Assembly (NCBI RefSeq): GCF_021018805.1
Contig: NW_026960609.1
Coordinates: 744,001-808,000 of the forward strand
From: Prinia subflava
Taxonomy: Eukaryota > Chordata > Aves > Passeriformes > Cisticolidae
DNA: 64,000 bases
Direction of reading: 5' to 3'
Under the pieces are notes generated by a model. That model did no database searches. It saw nothing but the letters and a program-made list of their open reading frames with translations, and had not been told where the DNA came from. Both the position numbers and the translations under genes were made by a program. Shown here in pieces: positions 10,466 through 20,839 of the stretch (position 1 is the stretch's first letter; each line of letters starts with the position of its first letter).

Positions 10466-13128
10466 GGGTCATTTGGGCGCGCGAGACCCCCAAACTGACT
10501 TGGAAATCCTCTGATCCAGTTTGGGTAGACCAATGGCCCATGTCATTAGAAAAACTGCGCATTTTACAAGAACTTGTAAAGGTACAGCTGGAAAAGGGAC
10601 ACATAGTCCCATCTAATAGCCCTTGGAATTCACCGGTGTTTGTAATCAAAAAGCGGTCTGGGGGGTGGAGGCTATTGCATGACTTGAGGAAAATAAACGA
10701 GGTAATTGAGGGAATGGGGCCCCTACAGCCAGGCCTCCCTTCCCCTTCTATGATTCCTAGAAATTGGCATTTAACAGTAATTGATTTAAAGGATTGTTTT
10801 TTTGACATTCCTCTGCATCGAGATGATGCACCCAAATTTAGCTTTTCTGTGCCGAGCATTAATATGCAGGCACCTCTAAATCGATATCATTGGTTATCAC
10901 TTCCCCAAGGAATGCGAAATAGCCCAATTTTGTGTCAGTGGTACGTGGCAAAAACCCTGAGCCCGATACGGGAACAAATGCCTGATGTTCTCTTTTATCA
11001 TTATATGGATGACATTCTTATTTCTGCAGAAACCGTGGGTCATATGGAGGAAGCAGTGCAGGCTGTCTGCCAAGCTGTTACCTCAGCAGGCCTCACCATT
11101 GCTTCTGAAAAGGTTCAAAAGACATCTCCCTGGAAATATTTGGGCTGGCGAATAAGCATGCATTCTATTTCTGCACAACCCTTGCAAATCTCAACTGAAA
11201 TCAAAACTTTACATGATGCACAGAAGTTGCTAGGAACAATAAATTGGGTCCGTCCCTTGCTTGGGATTTCAAATGCAGATTTAGAGCCATTGTTTGCCCT
11301 CCTGGGAGGAGAGCCTAACCTCTTATCACCCAGACACTTAAACAAAGAAGCACAAATTGCGCTTCAAAAAGTAGCTGATGCTATCTCTCAAAGGCAATCA
11401 GCTAGGTGGGCTCCAGAGTTGCCTTTGTGGCTAATTATTCTGAATCCTAATAAACAGCCTTATGCATTAATATTTCAGTGGGACTCAGAAAAACCAGATC
11501 CTCTTCTAATTATCGAATGGGTCTTTTTGCCTAACAATATGCCCAAGACTATTTCCATGCAAGATGAACTTATGGCCATGTTGATTGTCAAGGCTCGCCA
11601 AAGACTGACCTCTTTGGCTGGGAAAGATTTTGATATTATCTATCTACCTCTCACAATGTTTTATTTGAATTGGTTGCTACAGATGTCTGAAAAATTGCAA
11701 ATTGCTTTAACAAATTACCCAGGGCAGATATCTATCCATCCGCCTAAACACAAATTATTAAGTTCGTCTTTTAATTTAATCCCCAAGCCAAAGAGAAGTG
11801 AGACTCCCTTGCAAGCTATGACAATATTCACAGATGGGTCTGGGAAAACCCGTAAATCAGTGATTGTATGGAGGGACCCTGAAACTGGAACTTGGCAATC
11901 TGATATTGCTGTGGTTGAAGGGTCTCCACAAATAGTGGAATTAGCTGCTGTTGTCAGAGTGTTTCAGAAATTCAGCACACCTTTTAATCTGATTACTGAC
12001 TCCGCATATGTTTCAGGTATTGTACAGAGAGCAGAGAATTCTGTTTTGAAAAATGTTAAAAATTACATTCTTTTTTCCTGGTTAAAACTGCTGGTCTCTC
12101 TGTTAGACCAGAGGACGGCTCCTTACTTTGTGATGCATATCAGGTCACATTCCAATCTACCGGGTTTTCTCACTGAAGGTAATGCCCAAGCAGACTTGTT
12201 AACCTTATCAGTGCAGCATGTTTTGCCTAACAAAATAGAGCAAGCTAAACTGAGTCACTCCTTTTTTCACCAAAATGCTGGGGCTTTGGTAAGACTTTTT
12301 AAATTAACTCCAGCACAAGCCTCTAATATCATTTCTATATGCCCTGACTGTCAGCGTTGCACACTTCCTAATGTGAACACAGGGGTCAACCCAAGAGGTC
12401 TACAGAGCCTACAAATTTGGCAGACAGATGTGACACACATTCCTGAATTCGGCCGCTTGAAATTCGTGCATGCTTCTATTGATACCTTTTCAGGTGCTCT
12501 GTTTGCCTCAGCTCACACGGGAGAGACAGGGAAAGACGTTTGCCGTCATTTCGCTGCTGCCTTTGCCACCTTAGGAATTCCGCAACAGATTAAGACAGAT
12601 AATGGACCCGCATATATTTCCCGTAGAGTTGCAAACTTCTTCTCATTATGGGGTATCACCCACAAAAGGGGCATAGCTCACTCACCCACAGGACAATCAA
12701 TTATAGAACGAGCCCATTGCTCTCTCAAACGTCTTCTGTTACAACAAAAAGGGGGAGCCGAGGATACTCCTGCGGAAAGATTATGCAAAGCCTTGTATGT
12801 CTTTAATTTCTTGAATTGTTCAATGACAGACTTAAATCCCCCTATGACTAGGCATTTTACATCATCCACATCGCTTTCCTGCAAAGAGAAACCACCAGTA
12901 CTAATCCGTGACCCAGAATCTGGTAAAATCCTTGGCCCTTACCCTTTGATCACCTGGGGAAGGGGCTATGCTTGTATCTCCTCAGAAAAAGGACCCCGCT
13001 GGATTCCGGCAAAAAACGTGAAGCCGTTCCGAGAACCTCTACCGACAGCTGACGGAGGCCAAGACGCCACCGCCACCGAGCCCCCGAGAGAGGAGGAGGA
13101 GGAGGAACCCCACTCAGACTGCAGTTGA
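10408..13128 (+). CDS. pol: ERV-1 Pol: reverse transcriptase, RNase H, integrase, intact
   Basis: The open frame is 906 codons if counted from the ATG at 10408, but translation should enter at the slip site 10453-10459. Reverse transcriptase: DLKD at about residues 126-129, LPQG at 165-168 and the catalytic YMDD at 199-202. RNase H: TDGS, a central Glu, TDSAYV and HIRSHS followed by GNAQAD. Integrase: an H..H..CPDC zinc segment, then catalytic Asp at about 674, Asp at about 731 and Glu at about 767, giving 35 residues between the last two (DD35E). The C-terminus ends in a glutamate-rich tail. No stop or frameshift interrupts the frame, and all catalytic residues I looked for are present. Confidence 0.93.
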   Translation: MGERCFVSMGNFHAVKFCIRVIWARETPKLTWKSSDPVWVDQWPMSLEKLRILQELVKVQLEKGHIVPSNSPWNSPVFVIKKRSGGWRLLHDLRKINEVIEGMGPLQPGLPSPSMIPRNWHLTVIDLKDCFFDIPLHRDDAPKFSFSVPSINMQAPLNRYHWLSLPQGMRNSPILCQWYVAKTLSPIREQMPDVLFYHYMDDILISAETVGHMEEAVQAVCQAVTSAGLTIASEKVQKTSPWKYLGWRISMHSISAQPLQISTEIKTLHDAQKLLGTINWVRPLLGISNADLEPLFALLGGEPNLLSPRHLNKEAQIALQKVADAISQRQSARWAPELPLWLIILNPNKQPYALIFQWDSEKPDPLLIIEWVFLPNNMPKTISMQDELMAMLIVKARQRLTSLAGKDFDIIYLPLTMFYLNWLLQMSEKLQIALTNYPGQISIHPPKHKLLSSSFNLIPKPKRSETPLQAMTIFTDGSGKTRKSVIVWRDPETGTWQSDIAVVEGSPQIVELAAVVRVFQKFSTPFNLITDSAYVSGIVQRAENSVLKNVKNYILFSWLKLLVSLLDQRTAPYFVMHIRSHSNLPGFLTEGNAQADLLTLSVQHVLPNKIEQAKLSHSFFHQNAGALVRLFKLTPAQASNIISICPDCQRCTLPNVNTGVNPRGLQSLQIWQTDVTHIPEFGRLKFVHASIDTFSGALFASAHTGETGKDVCRHFAAAFATLGIPQQIKTDNGPAYISRRVANFFSLWGITHKRGIAHSPTGQSIIERAHCSLKRLLLQQKGGAEDTPAERLCKALYVFNFLNCSMTDLNPPMTRHFTSSTSLSCKEKPPVLIRDPESGKILGPYPLITWGRGYACISSEKGPRWIPAKNVKPFREPLPTADGGQDATATEPPREEEEEEPHSDCS
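10453..10459 (+). promoter_or_regulatory. pro-pol -1 ribosomal frameshift heptamer AAATTTT
   Basis: A AAT TTT is in the pro frame just before its stop at 10463. A -1 slip leads directly into the pol frame. This heptamer is the kind used at betaretroviral pro-pol junctions. Confidence 0.85.
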
Positions 13129-13339
13129 TGACATCCTTTGTTCTATCGAGAAAGGAAACTGTGAACTTTTGGGTTTGATGTCTGTGTGAAGGGTGTGGGA
13201 ATTGGTGATATCACAGAGCCCTTTTTGGCAAAAGCGTAATGTAAAACAGGTATAAATCCATTGAATTTTTTGTTATAACTGACCACCAAAAAGGTAGGCC
13301 TTGAACGAGGACCAAAAGGAGATAAGCTAAAAAAGGTTT

Positions 13340-13375
13340 TGTTTTCTTTTTTTTTTTCCTTTTACCACAACATAG
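13340..13375 (+). other. ERV-1 env splice acceptor region
   Basis: A long T-rich tract (13338-13361) is followed by CATAG ending at 13375, 26 bases before the env start codon. With the leader donor at 8047/8048 it would give a subgenomic env mRNA. Confidence 0.6.
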
Positions 13376-13400
13376 TTCTAAACAAACAAACAAAGGCACC

Positions 13401-14696
13401 ATGGAGTTAAATCGAATGCTATACTTGTTAGCATTGCTTGCCTTTTGTAGCACAGCCTGGCCTATTAATCAACCCAAAACAAATGTTTGGATAACTCTGG
13501 CTAATGCAACCAAACAAGATACCTTATGCCTGGCCACTGCATCCCCAGAAAATCCATTTTCAACCTGTTTAGTCGGTTTGCCATTAGATGGCTGGCCAAT
13601 ACCAGAAATTACCAAAAGCATAGTACAGAGCTCAAATCCTGTTGATACATGGGATCAGTGGACTCCTTACCTTCCAATAACACCCTTGGAGCCACAAGAA
13701 TTAGAACTCCTGGGTTCTGTAAAAATGGATTTTTGTGCTAATTTTGATTACACAGGAAAAAACCAGTCAAAAGCCTGGGATGTTTCTCCCTATCACCCTG
13801 CATATAAAAATCAGACCTCTTGGTGCAATTACACTTCTGGCAGCCCTTCTAAATCCAGTAATGCCCCACTGTGGCTGCCATCAGGAATGTTTCTGATTTG
13901 TGGGGATCGGGCCTGGGCTGCTATCCCTTCACACATAAAGGGAGGTCCCTGTAGTTTGGGACGACTGACTGTGCTAACACCTAACATGTCCATGATTTTA
14001 CAGCACAAGTATCCCCACAGAATAAGGCGCACTCTGCATGCATTTGATGAATACTGCGATGATGAATTGTCTTTGTGGTCTGAGACCCAGATGAATTTGG
14101 CTTCTTCGCTTTTGCCAGGAATGGCTGCAAAAAAGGCCTTAAGTCAATTAAATAAGGTAGCCTGCTGGCTGGCAAAGCAGACAAATGCCACCAGCTCAGC
14201 TTTATCAAATTTATTAACAGATGTTGACAGTATAAGACATGCTACCCTTCAAAACCGTGCAGCCATTGACTTCATCCTCCTTGCTCAGGGCCATGGATGT
14301 GAAGATTTCGATGGAATGTGTTGTATGAATCTTTCTGATCACTCAGAATCTATCCATAAAAGCATTCAGCAGCTAAAAGATAGTGTATTTAAATTAAAGG
14401 TAGAATCTGGATCTTGGCTAGATAACTTGTTTAGTGGCTGGGGTTTGACACCCTGGCTAAAAGATTTTCTTAGGATAGGAATGCATGTAATGATTTTAAT
14501 AATAATTGTATTCGTTATGATACCTTGCTTGCTTCAATGTGTGCAGAGATTAGTTAATAAAGCCATCAAGGGGGTATTCTTGGTTAATACAGAAGGGGGA
14601 GATCTGGGAATACACAAGACAGAGAGTCAAACAGACTTGATTAGCATATCTGGTTTGATAACCAAGATGCCATGGCAGGAACAAACAGAACTGTGA
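13401..14696 (+). CDS. env: ERV-1 Env glycoprotein, intact, alpharetrovirus-type TM
   Basis: The 431-residue envelope precursor starts in a strong context (GCACCATGG). A hydrophobic signal peptide covers about residues 6-20. SU is short, about 190 residues, with N-glycosylation sequons such as NAT, NQS, NQT, NYT and NMS. A furin-type site RIRR is at 207-210. In TM, cysteines at 219 and 255 bracket a moderately hydrophobic stretch, as in the internal fusion loop of alpharetroviruses. C-X6-CC is at 300-308 and a membrane anchor at about 361-379. The last 31 codons lie inside the 3' LTR, so the stop codon is in U3. The polypurine tract is also coding. The combination with betaretroviral pol points to recombination or an intermediate lineage. 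The frame shows no damage. Confidence 0.92.
   Translation: MELNRMLYLLALLAFCSTAWPINQPKTNVWITLANATKQDTLCLATASPENPFSTCLVGLPLDGWPIPEITKSIVQSSNPVDTWDQWTPYLPITPLEPQELELLGSVKMDFCANFDYTGKNQSKAWDVSPYHPAYKNQTSWCNYTSGSPSKSSNAPLWLPSGMFLICGDRAWAAIPSHIKGGPCSLGRLTVLTPNMSMILQHKYPHRIRRTLHAFDEYCDDELSLWSETQMNLASSLLPGMAAKKALSQLNKVACWLAKQTNATSSALSNLLTDVDSIRHATLQNRAAIDFILLAQGHGCEDFDGMCCMNLSDHSESIHKSIQQLKDSVFKLKVESGSWLDNLFSGWGLTPWLKDFLRIGMHVMILIIIVFVMIPCLLQCVQRLVNKAIKGVFLVNTEGGDLGIHKTESQTDLISISGLITKMPWQEQTEL
14591..14602 (+). other. ERV-1 polypurine tract
   Basis: AGAAGGGGGAGA directly precedes the 3' LTR and would prime plus-strand synthesis. It lies within the env reading frame. Confidence 0.85.
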
Positions 14697-14927
14697 AAAT
14701 TACAGGAGATGGGATTACACCTGCTTACGGGAAGAGAGAAGATTCAATCAACTTCTGCAAGCAAAGAGTTGTTGTAAAATGCATGAGTTTTCTGTGTGAT
14801 TTTTAACCTGATTATTGTAGTAGAAATGATTAACCTGTCTGAAATAGTATATAAGCTTTTGGAAAACCTGAGTAAAATCGAATTCTGATCACCGAATCAG
14901 TCTTCCCGTCTCTCATAATCGCCAATA
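14603..14927 (+). mobile_element. ERV-1 3' LTR (325 bp)
   Basis: Second copy of the 325-bp LTR, apparently identical to 7598-7922. It begins directly after the polypurine tract and is followed by the CTCACC target duplication. Its first 94 bases encode the Env C-terminus and stop codon. Confidence 0.93.
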
Positions 14928-14933
14928 CTCACC

Positions 14934-15043
14934 AGCCATCTAGAGTCTCCTTGCCTACCAGCATGCAAATACCAATGAACCTAGAGCCCAGGGGGCTCCC
15001 GGGAAACCTTTCCCGGGGACCCCCCTAAATCTAAACTACAACA
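14934..15043 (+). mobile_element. Old solo LTR, right half (split by ERV-1)
   Basis: Continues the element interrupted at 7597. It matches 60291-60396, including GTCTCCTTGCCT, ATGCAAATACCA, a C/G-rich stretch and the end CTACAACA. It shows that ERV-1 inserted later into this LTR. Confidence 0.83.
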
Positions 15044-15049
15044 TATATG

Positions 15050-17183
15050 CACATACATCTTACCTTGATGAGACCTCTGAGAAGCACCAAACCATGTCTG
15101 CTGTTAAACTTAATAGGCAGACAGCTATCAGACTTTACCTTTTGTGCTGCATTGCTCACCCTTAATTGCTTCAGTAAATTAGTGCTAGGATACAAGCTTT
15201 AGTGGCAAATGGTAAAAAAGACAAAGCTGTTTCACAGAAGGGGAGGAGCCTTTTCAGAAGCTGAGTATCACCTAATGGGAACCTAAATCTGAGTTTAGCT
15301 CTATTTTACAGTTCCACAATGATGCATTCCTATCTTATTGTGGTGACAAGGCTGTATACCCAGATTCTAGCTCAATCACTTCATTTTTCTACCTTAGTAC
15401 AAATTATAAATAATGATTCTTTGTAGAACAGAAATTCTCCTGAGGAACCACAAGAGATATGCTCAAAATAAGGCTCCATAGTAATTATAACAAGTCCTCT
15501 CTTCTTACACAGAAACAAAAAATAAAGAAAACACCTAACAACATTTGTGAGTGGCTGAAGAGATGATTTATTCTGTTATCACCTACAGGACTGAGTCCTC
15601 ATAGACTCATATTATGGTCATTAGCATTCCACAACTGGATCTTTCCCCTCACTCAGCAGCAAATCAATCCATTTCACATCTGCTTGTAGCTCATATTTCC
15701 CCAAAGGATTTCAGTGATTATATTGTTTTTCCATTGTCCAATGTACTGTCTGACCTTTTCCCTCAAGGCCTTGCACAATTCACTTTAGTCAATCACTTCT
15801 TATCAATTGTTAGTGCCTGCTCATTCCCCATCTATCTTTGCTTTAATGAATACAGGGGTATTTTCTTAGTGATCTTATTTTTAATATGTCCTGTCATCCA
15901 CTTATGTTCTTTCCACCCTTGTTGTTTTAGATTTCTCATTTAGATTTATACTTCTGTTCTGTTCAACTTTCATTCCAGTTCAAGCTAAAATTACATCTTC
16001 TTTCAGCTTATCCTTTCTTTTGTACAATGCTTGTATATTCGAAACAAACTTCAGCTTTCAGCAAGCCACTATCGACTTCAGACCTCACCTAAAGTGCCAT
16101 TCCTTTGGGAATTTATAGCATTCTGGCAAAAGCCCTTTCTTGGTTTATAATTTCTCCTGACACTTCTGTTCTGTGTCTTTCATACAATTTAGCACTGCAT
16201 ACACTTGCTTCTTATTAGGAAGAAGCAGAGATAACAGACGGTCCCTGGAAACACTTTTCCACAATTCTTCCAAAGTCAAACACAAACCCTGTCTGTTTAC
16301 CTGAAGATTCACCTACATCCTGGAGGGCACAAATACTGGCTAATTTGCAGCTGTCATCTTATCTTTCTTGGCTTTGTAAAGACTGATGTGCTGAATCTCG
16401 GAAATTCTAATTGTTTCCCTTCTTGGGCTACTTTTCCCTTCAAAGCTCTGCAGTGGTATCAAGTAACTGTTCCCTGTTGCATCACTACAGAAGGAATGCT
16501 GACCACGCATTTCCCCTTACACTTGTTTGGGAGTCAGCCATAACCTTACACACAGGATACCATTACTGGGAATCCCTCATTTCTAACTGCCTCTTTCACT
16601 CATCACAACAATGGATGATCTCTTAATGGTCCTCTTAGCAATAACTAGACATCATTAACCAGCAAAGGAGACAGACAATCAGTGCTTTCAGGATGACTGC
16701 AAAAAGCTGACTGAGAATGGCTGTTCAGGAAACTTCTGCAAAGATTTCAAGTGAAACGTGCTTTTAATGCAAGACTCTTTCCTGGAAAAGCCCCAAATCA
16801 CTTTATTTCAATATCTACCATTCAGTTGACAGTAAACTTGGACTTAAAGCTGCTCCTCAAGCAGCCATAAGAAAATAAAGTAGCTTAGTGGACCATCTCC
16901 TCAGTCCTTTCTTTTCTTGGGACTCTGTTTTCTCTAACCATTCCTATTTTACTATTGCATTTTTTGGACGTAACAGTGATGAATGAGAGAAATGGTGGTG
17001 TCAACTTATTTGGCACCTGGATGATGAGCGAGAAAGCCTTCTTTATACAAGCACACTTCATCAGTGCACTGACCCATGGCACATTCAACATAGGACCAAA
17101 AAAGACATCCATAGAAACCTTTACAATAGGTCTCTAGGGATAAAGCAGTGCAGCTTTAGAGCAGCTTTCTGAAATACTCCCCC
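15050..17183. other. Intron-like DNA, nothing recognised
   Basis: The longest open frame is about 109 codons without recognisable motifs. No LTR pair, CR1 signature or RNA gene is seen. Confidence 0.45.
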
Positions 17184-17522
17184 TGCAGCCCCCCAGAGTT
17201 CCTAGGCTAGCTCAGATCCTAGAGGGATTTGGAGGAATATTTCAGGGACAAGGCAAAAGATTCCAAAAGAGGCTCTAACCCCCAGATATAGTCCAAGATG
17301 TTTATTCCAGATGGTTTCCAGGGGGGAAAGAGGACGAATAAGGAAGAACAGGGCCTTCTCTAGTCTCCTGCTAAGGAAGAGATAGTTGGAACTCAGCCAA
17401 TAGGGTCAGAAAGGGGAGGAAGAGTTAAACTACATGGTTACAGACTCCAGGGGTCTCTGGGGAGGGAAAAACCATTCCCCAAAGAAATTCAACAGCTTTC
17501 TGCTTGAGATCACACCATTACA
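17184..17522 (-). mobile_element. Possible solo LTR
   Basis: The minus strand begins TGTAATGGTGTG at 17522, carries AATAAA at 17301-17306, and a C-rich region ends near 17184. Size and signal placement fit an LTR, but I found no TATA box and no convincing target duplication, so both the identity and the left boundary are uncertain. Confidence 0.3.
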
Positions 17523-18811
17523 CCCAAGACGCCCAAGAGACTCACAAAGAGATCCTTATCAGAATACGGATGAGGGTTGAATAGGAAAGAGACCCACTAA
17601 CCTCAGAGTCCAGCAGCACAGAAGAGCTATGCCAGGAATTCTGGAATAATTTACTCATCCTTTTCCATTGGTAAGCATGCTGGTGCCATTAAGCCAATTA
17701 CTTTGCAATAGTGTCAATTCAGAAATAAAGTTCTCTAAATAAGAACTGAGGACGGGAAACATGCTATGCAGCTCTTTACTAAAAGCAAGTTAAGATTTTG
17801 CCAATCTGTAATTCCTACTAGAACTCTTTATAAACTTTCACAGCTACAAATAAACCAAAATGGCAAATGCTAACAGGGGCTGAAGTTGTGATGCAGATCT
17901 CTTCACCACCAGCTGTCAGTGAATGATGCTGCAAATGTGATGTGAGTAGGACTGATGTAAATGAAATTTTAAATCACCTCTTTTTTTACAAGCAAAATTC
18001 CTCATGCTGTGAACAGGAAAGGAAAGCCCTCCATGTCTTCCTTTTTCTCTGCACTGAAATCACAGTAAAAAAAAAAACCCAACCCTGTTGTATCTCCTCC
18101 CCTTCTCACACTCACAAGATTGTGTGGGTATTGATGTGGGGGTGGATGTCTGAGAACAAAGCATGTTCCTCTACACAACTGTAGGCTATGGTAGGGATGG
18201 TTTATTGCCTTTCATGTCTAACAAGATATAAGAGAAAAAATTTAATTTTCTGAAAAGTACGGGATTTATTCTGTGAAATGCAAGGGGAATTCAACTTACC
18301 ATCCACAAGAACTGCTTCATAGATCTAAGACACAGAGTCTCCAGGATTTTCACCCATGGTTTATCTAGGAAAAAATAAGAATAGGAAAGAAGATCATATC
18401 ATCACACTGATTTCCACTTTTATTTTTAGATGAAAATCTATATGTATTTTAAATGTAAGATAAAGTTATTTAAAGCTTTTATTCTGCTGATAGAAAAAAA
18501 ATCATAGAACAAATCCAAGGGATATTACAGAGGAACAAGCCTTGTGAGATCTTTAGATGCAACTGTATTTATCCAATTTCAGTAAACGTCCTTTTGACTG
18601 ATTTTTTTTTCAATTTACCAGAGCTGGTGTGAAATGTGTCCTTGAAGAAGTTTCCCTGAAAGTCAATACAGCAAACCATGGGAGAGGAGTTGTGAGTAAG
18701 GAAGAACAGAATCATGTACAGTAAAGTGAGAAACTGAAATTGATATAGACATGGATAAGACAACTCTTCAGTGCTCCGTTTGATAACACAATAGATCTGG
18801 TTACAGACAGT
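17523..18811. other. Intron-like DNA, nothing recognised
   Basis: Only short open frames and small A-runs are present. No repeat family is recognised. Confidence 0.45.
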
Positions 18812-19652
18812 ATCATAAAATCATAGAGTGGTTTGGGCTGGAAAGAGCCCTGAACAACATCTAACTCCAACCCCTTAGCCATGGGCAGAGACCTCTTCCA
18901 CTAGACCAGATTGCTCAACCCTATCCAACCTGACCTTGAACACTTCCAGGGATGGGGCAGCCAGAGGTTCTCTGAGCAATCCATTCCAGAGCCTCACCAT
19001 CTTCATTGTAAGGAATTTCTTCCTTACGTCAAACTTAAACCTACCCTCCTCCAGTTCAAAGCCATTCCCCCTTGTCCTATCCCTGGAACTTTCTATGCTC
19101 TGGGCTGAACAGCCCCAGCTCTCCCAGCCAGTCTGCAGGAGAGGTGCTTCAGTACTCTGAGCATCTTCATGGCCTCCTCTGGACTTGCTCAAGCAGGTCC
19201 ATGTTGTTCACATGTTGGGAGCTTCCAGAGCTGATGCAGCACTGCAGGTGGAGTCTCACCAGAGCAAAGCAGAGGGGCAGAATCCCCTCCCTGGCCCTGC
19301 TGCCCATGCTGCTCTGGATGCAGCCCAGGATGAGGTTGGCTTTCTGGGCTGTAAGCGCACATGTTGATCTTCTCATCAACCAACACGTCTACGTCCTCAG
19401 GGCTGCATTCAATCCATTCTCCACCCAGACTGTATTTGTGCTTGGGATTGCCCCAACATGTGCAGGACCTTGCACTTGGCCTTGCTGGCCTTCATGAAGT
19501 TTGTGTGGGCTCACTGCTCGAGCCTGTCAAGGTCTCTCCAAATGGCATCCTTTCCCTCCAGCACATCAACTGCACCACACAGCTTGGTGTCAGCAGCAAA
19601 TTTGCTAAGGGTGCACTCAATGCCACCAAAAAAGATGTTAAACAGCATCCAA
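18812..19652 (-). mobile_element. CR1 LINE fragment (ORF2 C-terminal part and 3' UTR)
   Basis: In minus orientation this is the 3' end of a CR1 LINE. The plus strand opens with ATAGAGTGGTTTGGGCTGGA, the complement of the CR1 terminus, and then has typical CR1 phrases such as GAACAGCCCCAGCTCTCCCA and CTGATGCAGCACTGCAGGTG. Several overlapping short open frames in both strands are degraded CR1 reverse transcriptase sequence and its shadows; none is intact. Confidence 0.9.
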
Positions 19653-20045
19653 CACAGAATCACTGAATGGATCTGGTTGGAAGGGACCATTGCAGCTCAT
19701 CTGGTCCAAACCTCCCTGCTCAGGCAGGGTCATCCTAGAGCACATGGCACAGGATTGCATCCAGACAGCTCTTGAACATCTCCAGTGAGGGAAACTCCAC
19801 AACCTTTTTGGCAATCTGTTCCAGTGTTCAGTCACCTGTGTAGTGAAGTTCTTCCTCACATTTAGGTGGAACATCAGTTTCTACTCGTTGCCTCTTGTCC
19901 TATTGCTTGGCATCACTGAGCCTGCCTCCATCTCCTTGACACTCTCCCTTCAGATACTGACAGACATTGATGAGGTCCCTTCTCAGTTGTCTCTTCTCAA
20001 GGCCCAACTGTCTCAGCCTGTGCCCTGTAAGATACTGTATTAACC
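19653..20045 (-). mobile_element. Second CR1 LINE 3' fragment
   Basis: A new CR1 3' end starts at about 19658 (AGAATCACTGAATGGATCTG) immediately after the preceding copy and is also on the minus strand. Phrases such as CTCAGGCAGGGTCATCCTAG and CTTCCTCACATTTAGGTGGA are CR1-like. Two copies of different CR1 subfamilies lie head to tail, or one inserted in the other's body. Confidence 0.85.
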
Positions 20046-20497
20046 TTTTCAGGACCAAGTTCTGGACTCAGCCTTTTAAGTAAGTACACAGAGACCCTAC
20101 CAAGAGCAAAATTTGATTCTATTTTTTTATTGTGAACTTAAATAGGTGTTACACTTCATGTTTTCAGGGATAAGTGACAATTTCTTTAGTCTGGACTGCA
20201 AAACAACCCGTATTTTATCCCATTTCCAAGAAGATGGCACTAATCTAACAGAAGTAACATTATGGTGAAAATACAAATAGCAATTTTGCTATAACAACAG
20301 TTGTGTGCAAAAAACTGTACATGGGGTACATTTACAGAGGTCTTCTCTAAATGCCTTCCAATAATAACTTTTCAGTAATTGTGACTGGTAACCACAGTGC
20401 AAGACTCAGTCAGACTCAATAATACATTACATGAAGGACATATAAGACTACAGATTCACACAGACATTTTACAGCATTACCTGCAAAAATACTTGCT
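20046..20497. other. Short stretch, nothing recognised
   Basis: AT-rich sequence between the CR1 pair and the next solo LTR, without coding potential. Confidence 0.45.
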
Positions 20498-20503
20498 GGA
20501 AAT

Positions 20504-20833
20504 TGTCACCATGAGATCTTCCTAGTTTACTGAGCGTTCATACTACAGTAGAAGTGTGCAGCTTCTCACACTCGTTAATGTAAACAGAAGATCGTGTTTT
20601 GTAAATAGTGCCATTGTTATGAATTCCTTCTCCAAGAGAAGGGGAGGTTGAATGACAGCCTCCTTGACCAATGTGGGTAAGAGGTGGGAATGCCCACTCT
20701 CCAATCCATGGTCACCTTGCTAGAAGTATAAAATAGGAAGGAATAAACAAAGCAGGGATCTTCTGCCCTGCTGCTCTGATCAACCCAGAACTCCGGCTCT
20801 GAGTGTGTCTTTCTGGCTAGGCTCATAACGATA
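20504..20833 (+). mobile_element. Solo LTR (330 bp), TG...TA termini
   Basis: This copy begins TGTCACCATGAG and ends ACGATA. It is inverted relative to, and similar to, 27187-27520. TATAAA lies at 20727-20732 and AATAAA at 20742-20747, the close spacing seen in several LTRs of this window. The flanking hexamers GGAAAT (20498-20503) and GGGAAT (20834-20839) match at 5 of 6 positions, consistent with an aged target duplication. No internal viral sequence is attached, so it is a solo LTR left by recombination. Confidence 0.82.
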
Positions 20834-20839
20834 GGGAAT

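Larger units (their letters stand above)
7598..14927 (+). mobile_element. ERV-1: complete betaretrovirus-like provirus
   Basis: A 7,330-bp provirus with 5' LTR, tRNA-Met primer site, gag, pro (dUTPase plus protease), pol, env, polypurine tract and 3' LTR, bounded by a perfect 6-bp target duplication. The two LTRs are the same length (325 bp) and I found no difference between them, which indicates a recent insertion. All four reading frames are open over their functional lengths. The separate pro frame with dUTPase and the double -1 frameshift are betaretroviral traits. The env TM resembles alpharetroviruses, so the element looks recombinant or belongs to an avian class II lineage between the two genera. 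It lies antisense to the BANK1 exon. Confidence 0.95.

Noticed and set aside
18875..19874. Multiple 60-140 codon frames on both strands at 19 kb
   Set aside because: They fall within two CR1 copies and are fragments or shadows of degraded LINE sequence.
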